Source of the DNA: Cercis canadensis
Lineage: Eukaryota > Streptophyta > Magnoliopsida > Fabales > Fabaceae
Assembly (NCBI GenBank): GCA_003255065.1
Contig: QAOA01001229.1
Coordinates: 356,500 to 420,499, forward strand
Length of the DNA stretch: 64,000 nucleotides
Reading direction: 5' to 3'
The stretch's first letter is position 1. Each line of letters opens with the position of its first letter. Position numbers and translations under genes: made by a program. Shown in pieces: positions 35,501 through 47,539 of the stretch. The notes beneath the pieces are model-generated. The model saw only the letters and a program-made list of their open reading frames with translations, did no database searches and was not told where the DNA came from.

Positions 35501-37928
35501 CTAAAGAAAAGCAAGATGTAACTGCCATAATTATGTTGGACTGTATTCAAAATATTAAAGTGATTTCAACAGAGATTCCGGTTATAGTCCAAAAACATAA
35601 CACCATTCTGCTTTTCCAAATAAAAAAAGTGCTGTTTTTCATATTTTTGTCTTTCCTTCTGCCGGGTTTCTTGCGATGGATTCATGTATACTATTGGCCT
35701 AGAGCATGCATGCATGCATGCAAGCACACACATCTAGTCATGGTCTCAAGTCGGCATAAGCAAAACAATTGAGTTCACCCTTCTCCCCTAACAAAAAGCA
35801 AATTAGTATCTTTCATTTGATTTGAGCTACCCATAGACTTACAAATAGTTTGAGAATAGAGACCCCAGGTGACAATCTAGGAAGCACCATTTCTACAGTT
35901 AAATTAGTTCATAAAAATACCAGTGTTATGTTTAAGAGGTACTTGCCCTATACACAAACCACATTCAAGATTAAAACATTAAACCAAGTTACCAATGTGT
36001 GACAAGTCATACAAGTCCCAAATGCGTATTGGTATTTACCTTTTAGAAAATATTAGATTAAAAACTATACACAAGAAGATTCAAGGTTTTTTAATCTATT
36101 TTTGATTTCAATGTAGATAGGGGTCAAATGCATGTCCTTTTTCTACTATTTGAACCGATAAGGATTTCCTGAGACAAACACATATAAGTTTAAGAAGTTG
36201 CAAGAGAAGGATCTGAGTGGTGTTCTGAAATCCATACCTTGGCACCTTTCAAGACAGCCAAGATTTCAGAACGATCCCACAATCTACTACGCATACCAGG
36301 ATCAACAAGGTTTTCATCTAGAACAATTTGTCTGCCCATGTCTCTAACTTGATCATGCATCCACAGGGTTCTTTGCTGGGTGATTTTGATCAAACACTTT
36401 TCTGTGAGGACTTTAATTGATAGCTCTGCCCCAAAACCACAACCTCTCAATATATCAATCGCATCATCTCTCTTCATTTCCATTTGGACTAACAAACACG
36501 CTATGTCAAGAAAGATACACCTCTCCTGTTCATCTAACCCATCAAAACTAATCTTCAGCACGCCCTGAAGGTTGCCAGGGCGAATCTTTCTCAGCTTCTC
36601 CAGAGCATCAACCCATTCCTTTATCCTTCTCTTGCCAAACAAAAAAGAACCAAACACTTCCAAAGCTAAAGGTAATCCTCCTGTGAGACACACAATTTGG
36701 TTTGACAGATCTGAAAATTTGTCTGCAGGTTCCTTTCTTCTCAGGGCATGGTAGCTAAATAGTTGTAGTGCTTCAGAGGAGTTCAATTCCTTGACCTCAT
36801 AGGACACATCAACATAATTCTCAGTCAAAACTTGTCTATCCCTTGTGGTAATTACTATACAGCCACCTTCATAGAACTGTACCTTTTTGCCAATGAGGTA
36901 ATCAAGCTGGTTTACATTATCAACATCATCCAATACCACAAGAATACGGTTTTCATAAAATATATTGTTTATTGCGGCAACACCTGCATTGAGATCATTC
37001 ACAGGAGCGGTTGCTCCTTTGGATAGATCACCAATGAGTCTGTTTTGAAGAGAAATCAAATCATCAATTGTTGATGAACCTTCTCTAACATTGGAAATGA
37101 AACTACGTCGCCCAAAATGATGGACAAGTTGATTAAAAAGAACCTTGGCAAGGGTTGTTTTACCAATCCCACCCATCCCATATAATCCCAAAACTCGTAC
37201 CTCTCTAGATTTAACATCTAGCAAATTCATCACCTCTTCAACTCGAGCATCAAGGCCAACTGCATATTCAGTCACACTCAGTGGAGTATTACTCAATTCT
37301 TTTACAACCCTTTGAATCAAACATCGAACCAGAGTAGCTTCTTCACTGTCATGAACAAGAACATCACTGAATCACACAGAGCAAACAAACAAAGATTGGC
37401 AAAGAAAGTAAAACGAATTCCAAAAACGAACTATCACTACCACCTGTTCTGAAGAAGAACATAACCAGCAAGTCCCCCCACTTTCGTCATAGCTTTCCTC
37501 CAAGGCAGAACCTTTTCTTTCCCAAACCTGGCTTCATGGGTCTGGAAAGCCTCTTCAAAGGGACCCTTTTGTTTTCGGACATCAGATGGATCAACCCAAC
37601 AGAAAACGGGTAGAATCAGTCTCCGGCATTCGCAAATCTTGGCGAGTTCCTCAAGACACCAATGGGAAGATGCATAATTGGGAGAGAGGACAACGATGGC
37701 AGCGGCAGAGTCTTCAATTGCTTCTAGTAGACTCTGCGAGATCTCGTCACCACGGTCCATTCCTTCATTGTCGCGGAAAACTCGAACATCGCGCAGCTTA
37801 TTGAGCGAGTTGTACAAGACATCAACGAAGGAGTTGCGGGTATCCGTACCTCTGAAGCTCAAGAATACGTCCCAACGGAGCCTGAAATCTACCGGAGTCG
37901 ATGAAACGACACCATTTTCGGCCAACAT
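32520..37928 (-). CDS. TIR-NBS-LRR immune receptor, gene 1 (RPV1/TAO1-like)
   Basis: Five minus-strand exons join in frame: 37444-37928, 36238-37345, 34970-35386, 33198-34814 and 32520-33044, giving 1,383 aa. Exon 1 is the TIR domain (DVFLSFRGTDTRNSF; SSHWCLEEL with the Glu used as NADase catalytic residue in this family). Exon 2 is NB-ARC: P-loop GMGGIGKTT (218-226), kinase-2 LVVLDDVD (near 301), GGLPL (384-388) and an MHD motif near 485. Exon 3 links to the LRRs. Exon 4 holds a long series of 23-24-residue LRRs (repeats of the form LPDSIGSLxxL). Exon 5 starts with a post-LRR C-JID-like domain (MPGSKIPDWFLGE). TNLs detect pathogen effectors and signal through EDS1. All core motifs are intact. 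The C-terminus ends early compared with the paralogue, at a TGTGTG run. The start is the ATG just before the TIR. Confidence 0.92.
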
Positions 37929-38213
37929 TTCTTCTGTTACTTTCTGCAGAAAATCCTGTGTTGCAGATTACACGTATCTCTATTTGTGCTCCCTCTCGGT
38001 TTGAAACTGTGAATGTAGTTACCATTTACTGATTGATATGGGTGGATTGCTTGTTGCTCAGGGAAGAAGGTGCTTTACGTTGACAAGAAGCAAACTTGCG
38101 TAAATTCAAAAGCTCCGGGTTTTAACTTGAAGTGATTCCAATGAGTTTTCATGAGCTGAAGAGTACGGACGCAACTTTTTTAAAGGGCAAGTACGGACAC
38201 AATTATTAATGAA

Positions 38214-40468
38214 GCTACACCCCTAAAAGTGACGTTTACAACAAAATTTAAAGTGTGCTGATCTTTTGCAGCATTTATTAGTTTTTAATAGATTGAGTAC
38301 CGGTTTGAGTGAAAAAAAGAGAAAGTTTAAATAATTGAAAATTTAACTGAAAGCTTTTAAAATTTGTAAAAGCTGCCCCAACTTAGATAATTTATGAATA
38401 TGAGATTATTTAATGAGATTATTTATGTGATGATCTATCGATCACATAGTCCAAGAGTGAAGAGGAAAAAATGTTGTACAAATTTTTATTACTTATATAT
38501 TTGAAAATTCAATTATCCTATGTATTTAATTTGACAAAGTTGGATCCAAAGCTCTAATTTTTTTCTAATGTTATCAATGTAGTTTTTTTTTTTTTTTTGG
38601 CTATTGGTGTTATCAAGGTAGGTTGGACAATAAAAAATAATCTCTTTCCTTTTCTTTAAAATTTTTCTTTTTGGTGGATGGTTTGCTTTTAGAATTCTGC
38701 TTTCATCTAAAAAAAAAAAAGGGACTTATCAATTTAACCAACTAAGCAACTACTTAAGTTTTTTTTTCGTTAAGTTTTTCTTTTCAAGTTGAAATATGAA
38801 TATAACTAAAGTTTAATATTATGTTTGGACAGATAGAATGGAAATAAAAAGATAAAATTGAAGTGGAAATAGTAACATTTCAACGTCTAAATTTTTTTCA
38901 AGTAAGATGAATTAATAAAATAAAATAAAAGGATCAGATTTTATTACATCTCTTTAAGCCCTCAAACTTATTTCCCCTAAATTATGATGGAGGCAATGAA
39001 ATGAAATTTTTTTTAAAAAAAAAATTGAAATTCTTATCATATCCCTTAAGTTATTTTCAAAATTTAAAACATAAATAATATATTAAAATTTTGTTTTTAT
39101 AATTTATCTATTCTCCTTCATTTTCACTTTAACTCTCAAGAGAAGGTAGCTTCCCTCCCTTTCTAACTTAAACATTGAAACAAGGAGAAGATAATTTCTC
39201 CTCTCTTCTCTTTTTTCTATTTTCTTTATGATTCATTCTATTTCATACCCTTCAAACTCTCTAAGTATTTTGACCAAGATGAAAACTTGACTCTAACAAC
39301 TACATTAAAAAAATAAAAATTAAATGTAAATGAATTGATAATTAAATATCAAGTTTGTAATCACTTGATTTTCATAGTGTGACAACAACTATTACATAAT
39401 AATATAAATAGTATCTTTAAACATCGAAAAATACATTGCATAATCACTATAAAACTAAAACTATTTAATTATTCAAAAGACACTGCATACTAACTCCTAA
39501 TTGTAAAATTTTGAATGACCATCTTTTTTAAGACAGCAACTAACCCAATTACCCAAGTTGAAGATTAAATAAGACTCATCAAATTAATGAGTCTTTCACA
39601 TCAAGAAAAAATTAATGTTTCTAAGATAAGAGACTTTAAATTTAGGACCACAAATTTTATATAATGTTATGAATAAAATAAATAGAATTCCTTTTACCCA
39701 GTATGGAAAAAAAAAAATACTTCTTTTATAAGGTGAGGACAAAGCTTTCATAGTTGGCCAAAAGAGCAAAGTCAACAAATGCTATGGTAATAAATTTTAG
39801 AAGAATGTTTATTTTACGCTATTTAACTTTTACATCATTTTTAAAAAATTATTATTAAGAAACTTAAACAAAAATATTAAATAAATTTTAAAGTTATATT
39901 TTATTTAATTTATAGTATACAATTATACTTTTATGATTCATAACTACTTACAATATTATATACCAACAAATAAACAATCATCACATTTTTAATAATTGTA
40001 CATTAACTATTAAAAATTACAAAATAATTATGTGTCATATAAAAATTTAAATAGTCATTAGTACGTGATTAAAAAAATTATCTAAAATAAATTTTGTTTA
40101 AGTTATTTTATAATATTTCTCCTTTCTTATTTAATGGATTAATAAATATGAATTATAAAATTTTAAATACATCTAATTAAATTTAAATATTAACTCTACT
40201 AATTCATCATTTTGATATTAGACTAGGGCACCAATTTAATAAAGTTGAGTAATCTTTGCAAATTCATCATATTCATAAATGATCTCAAGTTGGGGTTGCT
40301 TTTATAAATTTTAAAAAATTTAGTCAAATTTTTAATTATTTAAAAATTCTCTCTTTTTCACTCAAACCGGTACTCAATCTATTAAAAACTAATAAATGCT
40401 GCCAAAGACTAACACACTTCAAATTTTGTTGTAAACGTCACTTTCAGGGGGTGTAGCATAGCACCCCC
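38214..40468. mobile_element. Non-autonomous Mutator-like element with long TIRs
   Basis: The left arm (about 38214-38420) and right arm (about 40250-40468) are inverted copies of one another over roughly 200 bp. Shared blocks include CACTCAAACCGGTACTCAAT, CTATTAAAAACTAATAAATG and TTTGTTGTAAACGTCACTTT. The element is bracketed by a 9-bp direct repeat, ATTAATGAA, at 38205-38213 and 40469-40477. Long TIRs with a 9-bp target duplication are typical of Mutator-like elements. The roughly 1.8-kb interior is AT-rich with no transposase frame, so movement would need a partner in trans. The right tip has an extra palindromic extension (GGGTGTAGCATAGCACCC) that the left tip lacks. It sits between two TNL paralogues. 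Confidence 0.8.
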
Positions 40469-40519
40469 ATTAATGAAAAGTCAATGAGTATTAAAATACA
40501 GTAAGCTTACAGTATTTTA

Positions 40520-40964
40520 ATAAACTACTTGTTGTTTTTAGGCCATGAGCTACTTGTTCANATAAACTACTTGTTTTTAGGCCATGAGCTACTTGTTCAG
40601 TACATGATATAAGCAACCTCTGTTTTATATGGCAAGTCTTCCTCTTTTTCAGTCTACTAAGATATTGTCAACTAAGATATTAATATTATGTTTATTTAAT
40701 CAATTTACTTATATTTTATAACATGTTTTCTTGGTTGCATCTTGTTACATCGCTTTCAAGAACTATAACCCTAACCGATGGTTATCGACTCAGTCTCTTA
40801 ACATATTTAAACGATTATCGATAACTAATGTTATTGACTTAAGATGTAAGGACGCTTAAATAGTTGTGTCTATACATAAAATAGCATTGACAGTGGCTCC
40901 TTTAGCCCTTAGCCCTACACAAAATGGCTTTTATAGCTATGATTCCAAAGACTAACGATCTCTT
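40520..40964. other. Spacer with N-flanking duplication
   Basis: A segment of about 40 bp (40520-40560) repeats directly after the N at 40561 (to about 40599), with a 3-bp length difference. The rest is the 3' flank of TNL gene 2; no gene seen. Confidence 0.55.
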
Positions 40965-43900
40965 CTAAGGATCACCTTTGTGATTTGGTGACAAATATTT
41001 CAAGTACAACCAACTCAACAGGAAAAAGAATACACCAGACAAGAAGAGAAAACTCAAGTTATTTGTAGAATATGATGATTTTTGCTCTTCTTGACCCTGC
41101 ACGTCCAACTGCTTTTGGCACTCGGTTGCAGAGATGGGATTATCTCCTTCAGAAGAGTTGAAAAACTTGGCCAATTTTTCTGAGACAGATTGTAGGCTTT
41201 TGTCCACAGATTCTTCATCTCCTTCATAATCATCATCGCCTTCATAGATTAAATGAACCCCACATTTTTTCAGCTCTAAACCATTATCAACAGGTGGATC
41301 TCGCTTAGTCACACACAATGTGTCACCATCTTGCAAAAATGAGACCAGTGGATAGAAATCTAGATACCTACACAAATGTATGTGTTCTTCATTCGTCCTT
41401 GGCACCCCATGTAAGTGTAACGGCCCATTATATATAGATTTGCCCATTTTGAGAACACTGACTTGGACATCAACCATTGTCGGCAAATGATTTCGTATTT
41501 CAGAAGGTATATTATGGTTGATAGAAACAACACAACCTATAATTACACCTTTTAGCTCACGGGTCTTGTGCTTGGAAAAGCTCACAGTTTGTCCTGAAAA
41601 CCATTCCGGAAATCTGCTTCCAGGCATGCTCAAGTTCAGTAGATTTCTCAATGAAACCTGTACAAACGGTCACTATTAGTGGCAAGTAGCATATATCCTG
41701 ATCTTATGTAATCAAATTACACAATCATGGTTTGAAATTTATTTATAAATACTTTTGTTACAAAAGAGTGAAATGCATTGGAAAAAAGGCGAGTATATGG
41801 CGAGAATAAAACACTTAACATCAAATAAATTAATTCTTATGATTAAAGAAGGTGTCATTAGACCCATAAGTCATTGACTTTTATTTTAAAATTTAACATA
41901 AGATAAATCTCCCTTTCTTGTTTGTAAACTATATAAACCTACCTTATCTAAACTTAATAACCCTCTTTACGTTAAAATTCAAAATGAGGTTGGCCTAACT
42001 TTAAAATTAAGAATGGAACGTAATTTACTCTTTTCTTATTAATTTATTCATTGGTAGAGGAGGGGAACAAAAGAAGAAAAAACTAACCTTCGAAAATCTT
42101 TTCTTTACTGTGGAGGAGCATGCACTGCAACCACTCATGTACAACCACCTCAAGGACTTTAAGCTTTCAAGACCTGGAATATCCTCCACTTTGGCACAAT
42201 TTGTGAGGTTCAGCATCCGCAAGTTCTCCAAGTTTGAAAGGTCATATATGCTTTCCAATGCAGTGCAGTTTTGAGCATCCAACTCTATCAAGCTAGAAGG
42301 AAGTGAAGGCAGAGAGGTCAGCTCACTACAGTCTCGCACCAAAAGCTTCTTGAGAATGGAGAGGCCCTTTAGGCTAGAAGGAAGGCTTTGAAATTGGTTT
42401 TCACCTAAATTCAAAGTCTCTAATGATGACAACTTCTCAAAATCATCTGGGATTTTCCCAGATATTCTCCAGGAACGAGCATCAAAATCATTTAACAAGG
42501 TCAGATTACAGAAAGAAGATGAAAGTACAAAAGAATTAAGGTTCTCTTGTGAACTGGGTACTTCATCCTCTGTCGGCTTCTTTGCCATTTTCAATATCAT
42601 TAAACTTGAGAGCATCCCAAAGTTTTCTGGTAACTCAGTCAGAGCCGTTTCCTCCATCAGAAGATGACACAAAGACTTCAAATTTCCTATAGAAGCTGGA
42701 AGCTTTCTGAGCATTCTGGACTTGTTCAATCTTAAGGTGACAAGATTTTCCAGCAACCCAATGGACTCTGGCAATTCCCTGATGTTCGAATTGAACAAGT
42801 TCAAACTAGTAAGGCCTGCTAGGCTGCCAATAGATTCTGGTAAAGATTTTAGATGTTTACAATCCCTCATATCAAGCTTTCTCAGTGTTTTCATAGCCCC
42901 AATCTGATCCGGCAAATTTGTGATTGTTGTCCCGTCTAATTGAAGCTCAACTGCAGAAGCCAAAGCTTTAATAGAATCAGGCAATTTACTGAGAGACTTG
43001 CAGTTTCCAACTGATAGCTCCCTCAGATAAGATAATAGACCAATAGAAGAAGGTAGTTCTCTGATTGCACTACTATTAACCCGAAGTTCTGTCAAGGATA
43101 TCAGATTGCCTATAGCCTCAGGAATTGAAGTGAGAGATCCACACCACATCAAACTAAGTTTCTCAAGGTTTCCCAAACACCCAATAGAATCAGGTAGTTC
43201 TTCTAATGCAGAACGGTTAAAAGATAATTCTTGCAGAGAACATAGATGCCCAATACAGTAGGGTAGCCTTCTCAAATTTTGGCAACCATCTAAAATGAGC
43301 ATTTCAAGTTTCGTCAGGCGAAAAATTGACTCAGGTAGCTCTGCTATGGCTGTGTCATCAAGAAGAAGTCCTCTCAATGATATCATGCAGCCTATGTTCT
43401 TTGGTAATGCTTCAAATTTTGAGCAGCCAGAAAGAAAGAGGTTCTCTAGATGTTTCAACCCATAGATATCACTGGGTAGTTCAATAAGGTTTGAACAATG
43501 GCTCAAATTCAAAAGACGTAACTCAATCAAATTGCCAATTGATTCATGAATCTTCACTAGACTGGTGCATCTCTCGAGATCAATCTTCTCTAAACGTTGA
43601 CACGCAGATAGATCAGGTACAGCAGCTAGATTTGTACAGCCAGATAGGTTCATGACCAGTAAGTTCTCTGGCACCTGCTAGACAACATCTTATGATATAT
43701 GATATAATATAGCAATTATAATAGTTTTACATGACTTGAGGGTAAAAAGAAAATCAATTTGCAAGCATCTAAGTTCTTGAATTCATAAGCAGATGATACA
43801 CAGAAGCACTAAAGCATACCTTGTAACTTTTCCAGCCCCACAAGTTTTCAATCTTGTGACTGTATGAGAGATCAAGGACAGCCAGTTCCCGAGGGTAGAA

Positions 43901-46125
43901 GTCTGAAGGCATGCATTCCAAAGGACATACTTGCCATTGTAGCCACTTCAGTTGTGCAGGAAGGAATTTAAACTTCCCTTCCAATCTCAAATTATTGATT
44001 TGAAGCAGTCTCAGGTTAACCATTGGTTCAAAGAATTTCGTAGGAAGTAGAACATCTTTGTCTTTCTCTATATCTTTAATAAGTATTTTTCTCTCGAAGT
44101 CTAGGACAATCCCTTGAATACATCTCGTTCCCTAGTTTAAAAAATAGCCAAATCTTAATAAAATAATACATGGCAAATCAAGAAATTGGTATTCTATTAA
44201 AAATGTAAAAGGTGTGTCTAATGACTCTAATCTATAAGTACCAACCCAATTAAAATATTATATATTTGAATTGGTCTAATTTAAACTTTGTTTATTAACG
44301 AATGAACATTGTTGGATTCTTTGTATATTAATGAACCTAATAAAGACAACAATCTGATTAATGAGCCTCTAATTGTGCCACCTGGGCTTTTAGCCATATT
44401 ATTGGGGTCCTATCTTTTAGAGAAGGTTCAAAAAGCTATAATCCATACCTTCTCATTTTTCAAGACAGCCATGATTTCAGAACGATTCCACAATCTACTA
44501 CGCATACCAGGATCAACAAGGTTTTCATCCAGAACAATTTGTCTTCCCATGTCTCTAATTTGATCATGCATTGACAGGGTATTCTCCTGGGTGATTTTGA
44601 TCAAACATTTTTCCGTGAGGACCGTGATTGCTATCTCTCCCCTAAAACCAAAACCTCTTAGTACATCAATGGCATAATCTCTCTGCATTTCCATTTGAAC
44701 AAACAAGCAAGCAATGTCAAGGAATACACACTTCTCTTGTTCATCTAACCCATCAAAACTTATCTTCAACACGTCCTGAAGATGGCGAGGACGAATCTGT
44801 TTCAGCTTCTCAACAGCATCCTCCCATTCCTCTACCCTCCTCTTACCAAACAAAAAGGAACCAAAAACTTCCAGAGCCAAAGGCAATCTTCCTGTGAGAG
44901 ACACAATTTGCTTAGACAGATTTAAGAAACTGTCTACAGGTTCCTTTCTTCTCAGTGCATGGTAACTGAATAATTCTAGTGCTTCAGATGAATTCAACTC
45001 CTTAACTTCATACAACAAATTAACATGACGCTCAGCTAAAACTTTTTGATCCCTTGTGGTAATTATTATACGGCTTCCTTCACAAAACCATTCCCTTTTG
45101 CCAATCAGAGAATCAAGCTGCTTTACATCATCAACATCATCTAAGACTATCAGAACTGGTTTTTCATGAACTATCCTCTTAATTCTAGAAATACCTACAT
45201 TGATGTCATCAAAGGGATCCACTGTTCTAGAGCGAAGACCAACAATAATATTGTTTTGAAGAGAAATTAAACCATCATTTCTTGATGAAACTTCTCTAAC
45301 ATTGGAAAGGAAGCTTCTAAGCTCAAAATGACCGACAAGGATGTTGTAAAGAGTCTTGACAAGGGTTGTCTTCCCAACCCCACCCATCCCATACAATCCC
45401 AAAACTCGTATACCATTGGATTTTACATCTAACATCTCCATCACCTCTTCAACACGATTATCAAGCCCAACTGGGTACTCAATCACACCCACTGGAGTAT
45501 TACTCAGTTCTTTCAAAACCCTTTGCACCAAACGTCGAATTAGATTAGCTTCTTCACTGCCATAAAAAGGAAAATCAGTAAATCACACAGAGCAAACACA
45601 GAAAGGAGAAAAGAGCAGAGCAAAATTCAGAAACAAAAAGTAGCACCTATCCTGGAAAACCCAACCATAAAGTCCACCCACTTTCTTCATAGCTTCCCTC
45701 CACCGATGAACCTTTTCCTTCCCAAACCTTTCTTCATGCTTCCGAAAAGCCTCTTCGAAGGGACCCTTCTGATATCGAACGTGAGACGGCTCGACCCAAT
45801 GGAAAACGGGCAAAATCAGTCTCCGGCAATCGCAAATTTTGGTGAGTTCCTCAAGACACCAGTGGGAAGAAGCGTAATTGGGAGAGAGGATCACAATGGA
45901 CGCAGCCGAGTCATCAATCGCTTCGAGAAGACTCGGTGCGATCTCGTCACCACGATCCAATCCATCATCGTCGCGAAAAACCCGAACCCCCCGCGATTGG
46001 AGCGATTGGTAGAGGTTCTTAGTGAAGGAGTGGCGCGTGTCCGTACCCCTGAAGCTCAAGAACACGTCCCAACGGAGCCTGAAAGCTCCGGGAGTCGAGG
46101 AAACGACACCGTCGCCGGCCAACAT
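40965..46125 (-). CDS. TIR-NBS-LRR immune receptor, gene 2, with C-terminal TM tail
   Basis: Five minus-strand exons: 45647-46125, 44449-45556, 43820-44131, 42088-43674 and 40965-41657, giving 1,392 aa. The layout is the same as gene 1, with an identical NB-ARC exon length (1,108 bp), so this is a tandem duplicate. TIR: DVFLSFRGTDTRHSF, SSHWCLEEL. NB-ARC: P-loop GMGGVGKTT (216-224), VLIVLDDVD, SMHDQIRDMG. The GLPL motif reads TGRLPLAL (about 381-388), with Arg for the usual second Gly. Exon 3 is 35 codons shorter than in gene 1. Exon 4 encodes many 23-24-residue LRRs. Exon 5 has the C-JID-like domain (MPGSRFPEWFSGQ), an acidic linker, then a hydrophobic segment (LSFLFLSGVFFFLLSWLYL) about 10 residues before the end, a predicted membrane anchor. 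Role by family: effector-triggered immunity. The Arg change could weaken nucleotide handling. Confidence 0.92.
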
Positions 46126-46199
46126 TTCTCTGTTACCAGTCTGTGTTGCTCAAAGTAACTAACTTTATCGAGAAGCAATGAGAATTCTGTAGAAAATCC

Positions 46200-47535
46200 T
46201 CTCTTGTGGCTGCTCTGTGATTTTCGGTGAGAATATCTTTGAATGGTAGTTTGGTTTTTTCCACATAGAATCGAATTCCCAATGGTCTTAAAGAGACGAG
46301 TCTGTCTTTCAAGCGTCAAAGATTCCTTTTATTAGTAGGTCTACATGTACGGTGATTGCTGGAGGAGCTTAGGCTCTGCCTTCAATAACAAGAAAGACTC
46401 TGTCTTCGTTAGTGTGAAACGTAGGTTCGACGTTCAATACAATTGCTTGAGGCTGAAGAAGTTTTTTTTTAAAAACGATACTGAAGTTGTGGGCAGCTAT
46501 TAGCTCATATGAGAGTGAGAGTCGTGTAAAAGATTGTATTTTTAGATGAAAATCTCGATTTGGATTGCTCTGTTATGTGCGTGCTACTTCAGTGATATTT
46601 TGTCCTTTCTTTCAGTGATACGCCCTCAACTATCTTTGATAAAATCCAAAACAATGAATGGTGATGATGGCATTTTGTTGTTGTTCAGTTGAAACTCTGT
46701 TCAGTCGCCATTAAAAAAATCAACATGAGGATTGATCGAGTCGAGATTTTTAATGCATTTTTTATGCCTTTGTGCGGGGAGATGATTAAAATATGCAATC
46801 TTCATTTTTCCATGCAAAACCTAAGGTCATTCTATCAAACAAGAGAGCGAAGAAGAAGAAGAAGAAATCGAAGAGAAAACAGCAGATCGTCATTCTTTGA
46901 GGATAATAAATCAGTTTCAGGAAGGAAAAACAATACAAAAGATAGAAATATGAGAGTGTTGGTACACTTATTTTTTAAGGTTATTATGTAATATATTCCA
47001 ATATCTTAGATGCTTACATATAAGTATGTACAATATCTGCAAATCCAAGATTTTTCATATTCTTGGATATTTTAATTAAATAAATTTGTAATTAAGATAA
47101 TCTTGAATTCTTAATATAAAGAGATTCGATACTGACATGAAAATATCCAGTATACTAAATTTGCTCAGTCTTTTGACGTCATCCAAAAAAATTATTTTCC
47201 ATTAGAATAGGCAGTCACAACAGTTAAATTGTGACTTAAATTTTATAGCATCTTCTGGTTGAGATATAATAAGTTGAGGGACAACCTCAGTGTATAAACA
47301 ATATATCTTGTAGTTGGAGCACCATACTTTTTCTCGAATCTCTATTTTCTAAGTAAAATTAACTTCTCATACACAAGTATGTGCTTGTATTTCCAAGCTT
47401 CACGGGAATTCGACCTGATTCCACATTGTAATTAATATAACTTACATCACAATCATGGAATGCCCTGATCTTATACTGGTACTGCATTAAACCATTGCAG
47501 AGATGTGAGAGACCAGATTTTTGTCACACAAGGTG
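46200..47535. other. Spacer upstream of TNL gene 2
   Basis: This holds the putative promoter and 5' leader of TNL gene 2 (near 46126-46330) and the 3' flank of the folate gene. A 100-codon plus-strand frame at 46689-46991 is rich in Arg and has no recognisable domain; I do not call it a gene. Confidence 0.5.
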
Positions 47536-47539
47536 GATT

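Noticed and set aside
46689..46991. 100-codon Arg-rich plus frame
   Set aside because: Driven by AGA/GAA repeats; no domain.
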